DNA of 24,523 nt from an uncultured Oscillospiraceae bacterium (GTDB lineage: Bacteria > Bacillota > Clostridia > Oscillospirales > Oscillospiraceae): assembly GCA_910587205.1 (NCBI GenBank), contig CAJULZ010000029.1:1-24523 (forward strand), given 5' to 3'. Position numbers and translations under genes: made by a program. Shown here in pieces: positions 23,688 through 24,523 of the stretch. Below the pieces are notes generated by a model. It made no database searches. It had not been told where the DNA came from and was given only the letters and a program-made list of their open reading frames with translations. The number at the start of each line of letters is the position of its first letter. Position 1 is the stretch's first letter.

Positions 23688-24523
23688 TCAAAAAATGCTG
23701 AGGTACAGCTCCCGGCTCAGCCGTTCCAGCAGCCGGATACCCGCCAGACTGTTCCCCTTGCGGTCCAGGGCGGGGCCATAGATGCCGACGCCCATGCGGG
23801 TGGGCACCACGGCCATGATGCCGCCGCCCACGCCGCTCTTGGCGGGCACGCCCACCCGCAGGGCAAATTCCCCCGAGCCGTCATACATCCCGCAGGTCAT
23901 GAGGATGGCGTTGACATACCGGGACATGGCGGCGGGGAACACCCGCTCGTTGGACACCGGCAGCCGCCCCCGGTTGGCCAGCACCGCCCCAATGTGGGCC
24001 AGCGCCCGGCAGTCCACCTGAATGGAGCAGGCCCGGAAATAGCAGTCCAGCACCTCCTCCACGTCGTCCTCCAGCAGACCGTGGGATTTGAGAAGGTAAG
24101 CCAGGGCCCGGTTTTTGCTGCCATGGCTTTTTTCCGAGCGGTATACCGCCTCGTCCACGCCGATTTCCCCATCCCCGGCCAGCCTCCGGGTCAGCCCCAG
24201 CAGGCGCTGGAAGCGTTCCTCGTAGCTGCCGCCGTGGATCAGGCTGCACATGACGATGGCCCCCATGTTGACCATGAGGTTGATGTTCCCGCTGTCCAAG
24301 GACTGGTCGCCGGCGTTGATGGCGTCGAAGGGCTTGCCCGTGGCCTCCACGCCCACCCGCTTCATCACAAACTCCGCGCCGTTGTCCAGGAGGGCCTGGA
24401 GCAGCAGGATGGGCTTGACCACGCTCTGGATGGTAAACGGGCGGCGGCAGTCCCCCGCCCAGCTGTGCTTTCCCTCGCTGCCGATGACGTATACGCCCAG
24501 GGCCTCCGTGTCCGCCTTGGCCA
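23688..24523 (-). CDS. glsA: Glutaminase A, 5' end cut by window edge
   Basis: The visible 277 residues cover nearly all of a beta-lactamase-fold glutaminase (usual length about 305-310), which hydrolyses L-glutamine to glutamate and ammonia in the cytoplasm. The catalytic Ser-x-x-Lys is in GDCRRPFTIQSVVKP. Other family marks are NAGDQSLDSGNINLMVNMGAI (20 of these residues are recognisable as the NAGAI region), SEKSHGSKNRALAYLLKS, MYDGSGEFA and VPAKSGVGGGIMAVVP. The frame stays open to 24523, so about 30 N-terminal residues lie outside. It ends at TGA 23688 without an obvious terminator before the LysR gene. Confidence 0.92.
   Translation of the reverse strand, partial: AKADTEALGVYVIGSEGKHSWAGDCRRPFTIQSVVKPILLLQALLDNGAEFVMKRVGVEATGKPFDAINAGDQSLDSGNINLMVNMGAIVMCSLIHGGSYEERFQRLLGLTRRLAGDGEIGVDEAVYRSEKSHGSKNRALAYLLKSHGLLEDDVEEVLDCYFRACSIQVDCRALAHIGAVLANRGRLPVSNERVFPAAMSRYVNAILMTCGMYDGSGEFALRVGVPAKSGVGGGIMAVVPTRMGVGIYGPALDRKGNSLAGIRLLERLSRELYLSIF

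Overview
The window looks like a chromosomal stretch of a GC-rich anaerobic Firmicute, probably a gut Clostridium-class organism of the Oscillospiraceae/Flavonifractor kind. That placement is inferred from GC-rich codon use with Gram-positive ribosome binding sites, TTG and GTG starts, sigma-A promoters, DUF624 and type IV ABC-like membrane proteins, and oxygen-sensitive 2-hydroxyacyl-CoA dehydratase/activase genes. No marker gene here fixes the species.

Region 1 (1-7460) is a compact three-gene operon that reads as an antiphage defence locus. It starts from a consensus promoter (TTGACA, 17 bp, TATAAT). The genes are an uncharacterised 628-residue protein with a phosphoribosyltransferase-like PRPP-loop motif, a large AAA+/KAP-like P-loop ATPase (RdrA-like), and a large divergent adenosine deaminase (RdrB-like) whose start overlaps the ATPase stop. 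The last two form a RADAR-type pair. The upstream PRTase-like gene is not one of the RADAR accessory proteins I know (SLATT or Csx27-like membrane proteins), so the locus may be an undescribed three-component RADAR variant. A perfect 18-bp-stem hairpin separates the first gene from the RADAR pair.

Region 2 (7460-11490) holds a DUF624 membrane protein (minus strand), a divergent two-unit type IV ABC-like membrane protein, and a YbiT-type ABC-F ATPase whose second nucleotide site has lost key residues. A TATCTTGCAAGATA palindrome and look-alikes sit in these promoters.

Region 3 (11510-16760) has a minus-strand three-gene operon (DUF2229 protein, HgdB-like protein, activase) that resembles one giant dehydratase-activase protein split into parts. 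It is divergent from a TetR regulator, which is followed by an MFS efflux pump; TetR-type operators precede both genes.

Region 4 (16770-24523) is all minus strand: an M20D amidohydrolase; an operon for an MmgE/PrpD-family enzyme, an SLC13-type anion transporter and an FAD-dependent oxidoreductase, with a LysR regulator upstream; and a glutaminase cut by the window edge. The PrpD-SLC13-FAD cluster looks like uptake and reductive or dehydrative use of an unidentified di- or tricarboxylate.

No stretch longer than 300 bases lacks a gene. I saw no RNA genes, CRISPR arrays or insertion sequences.
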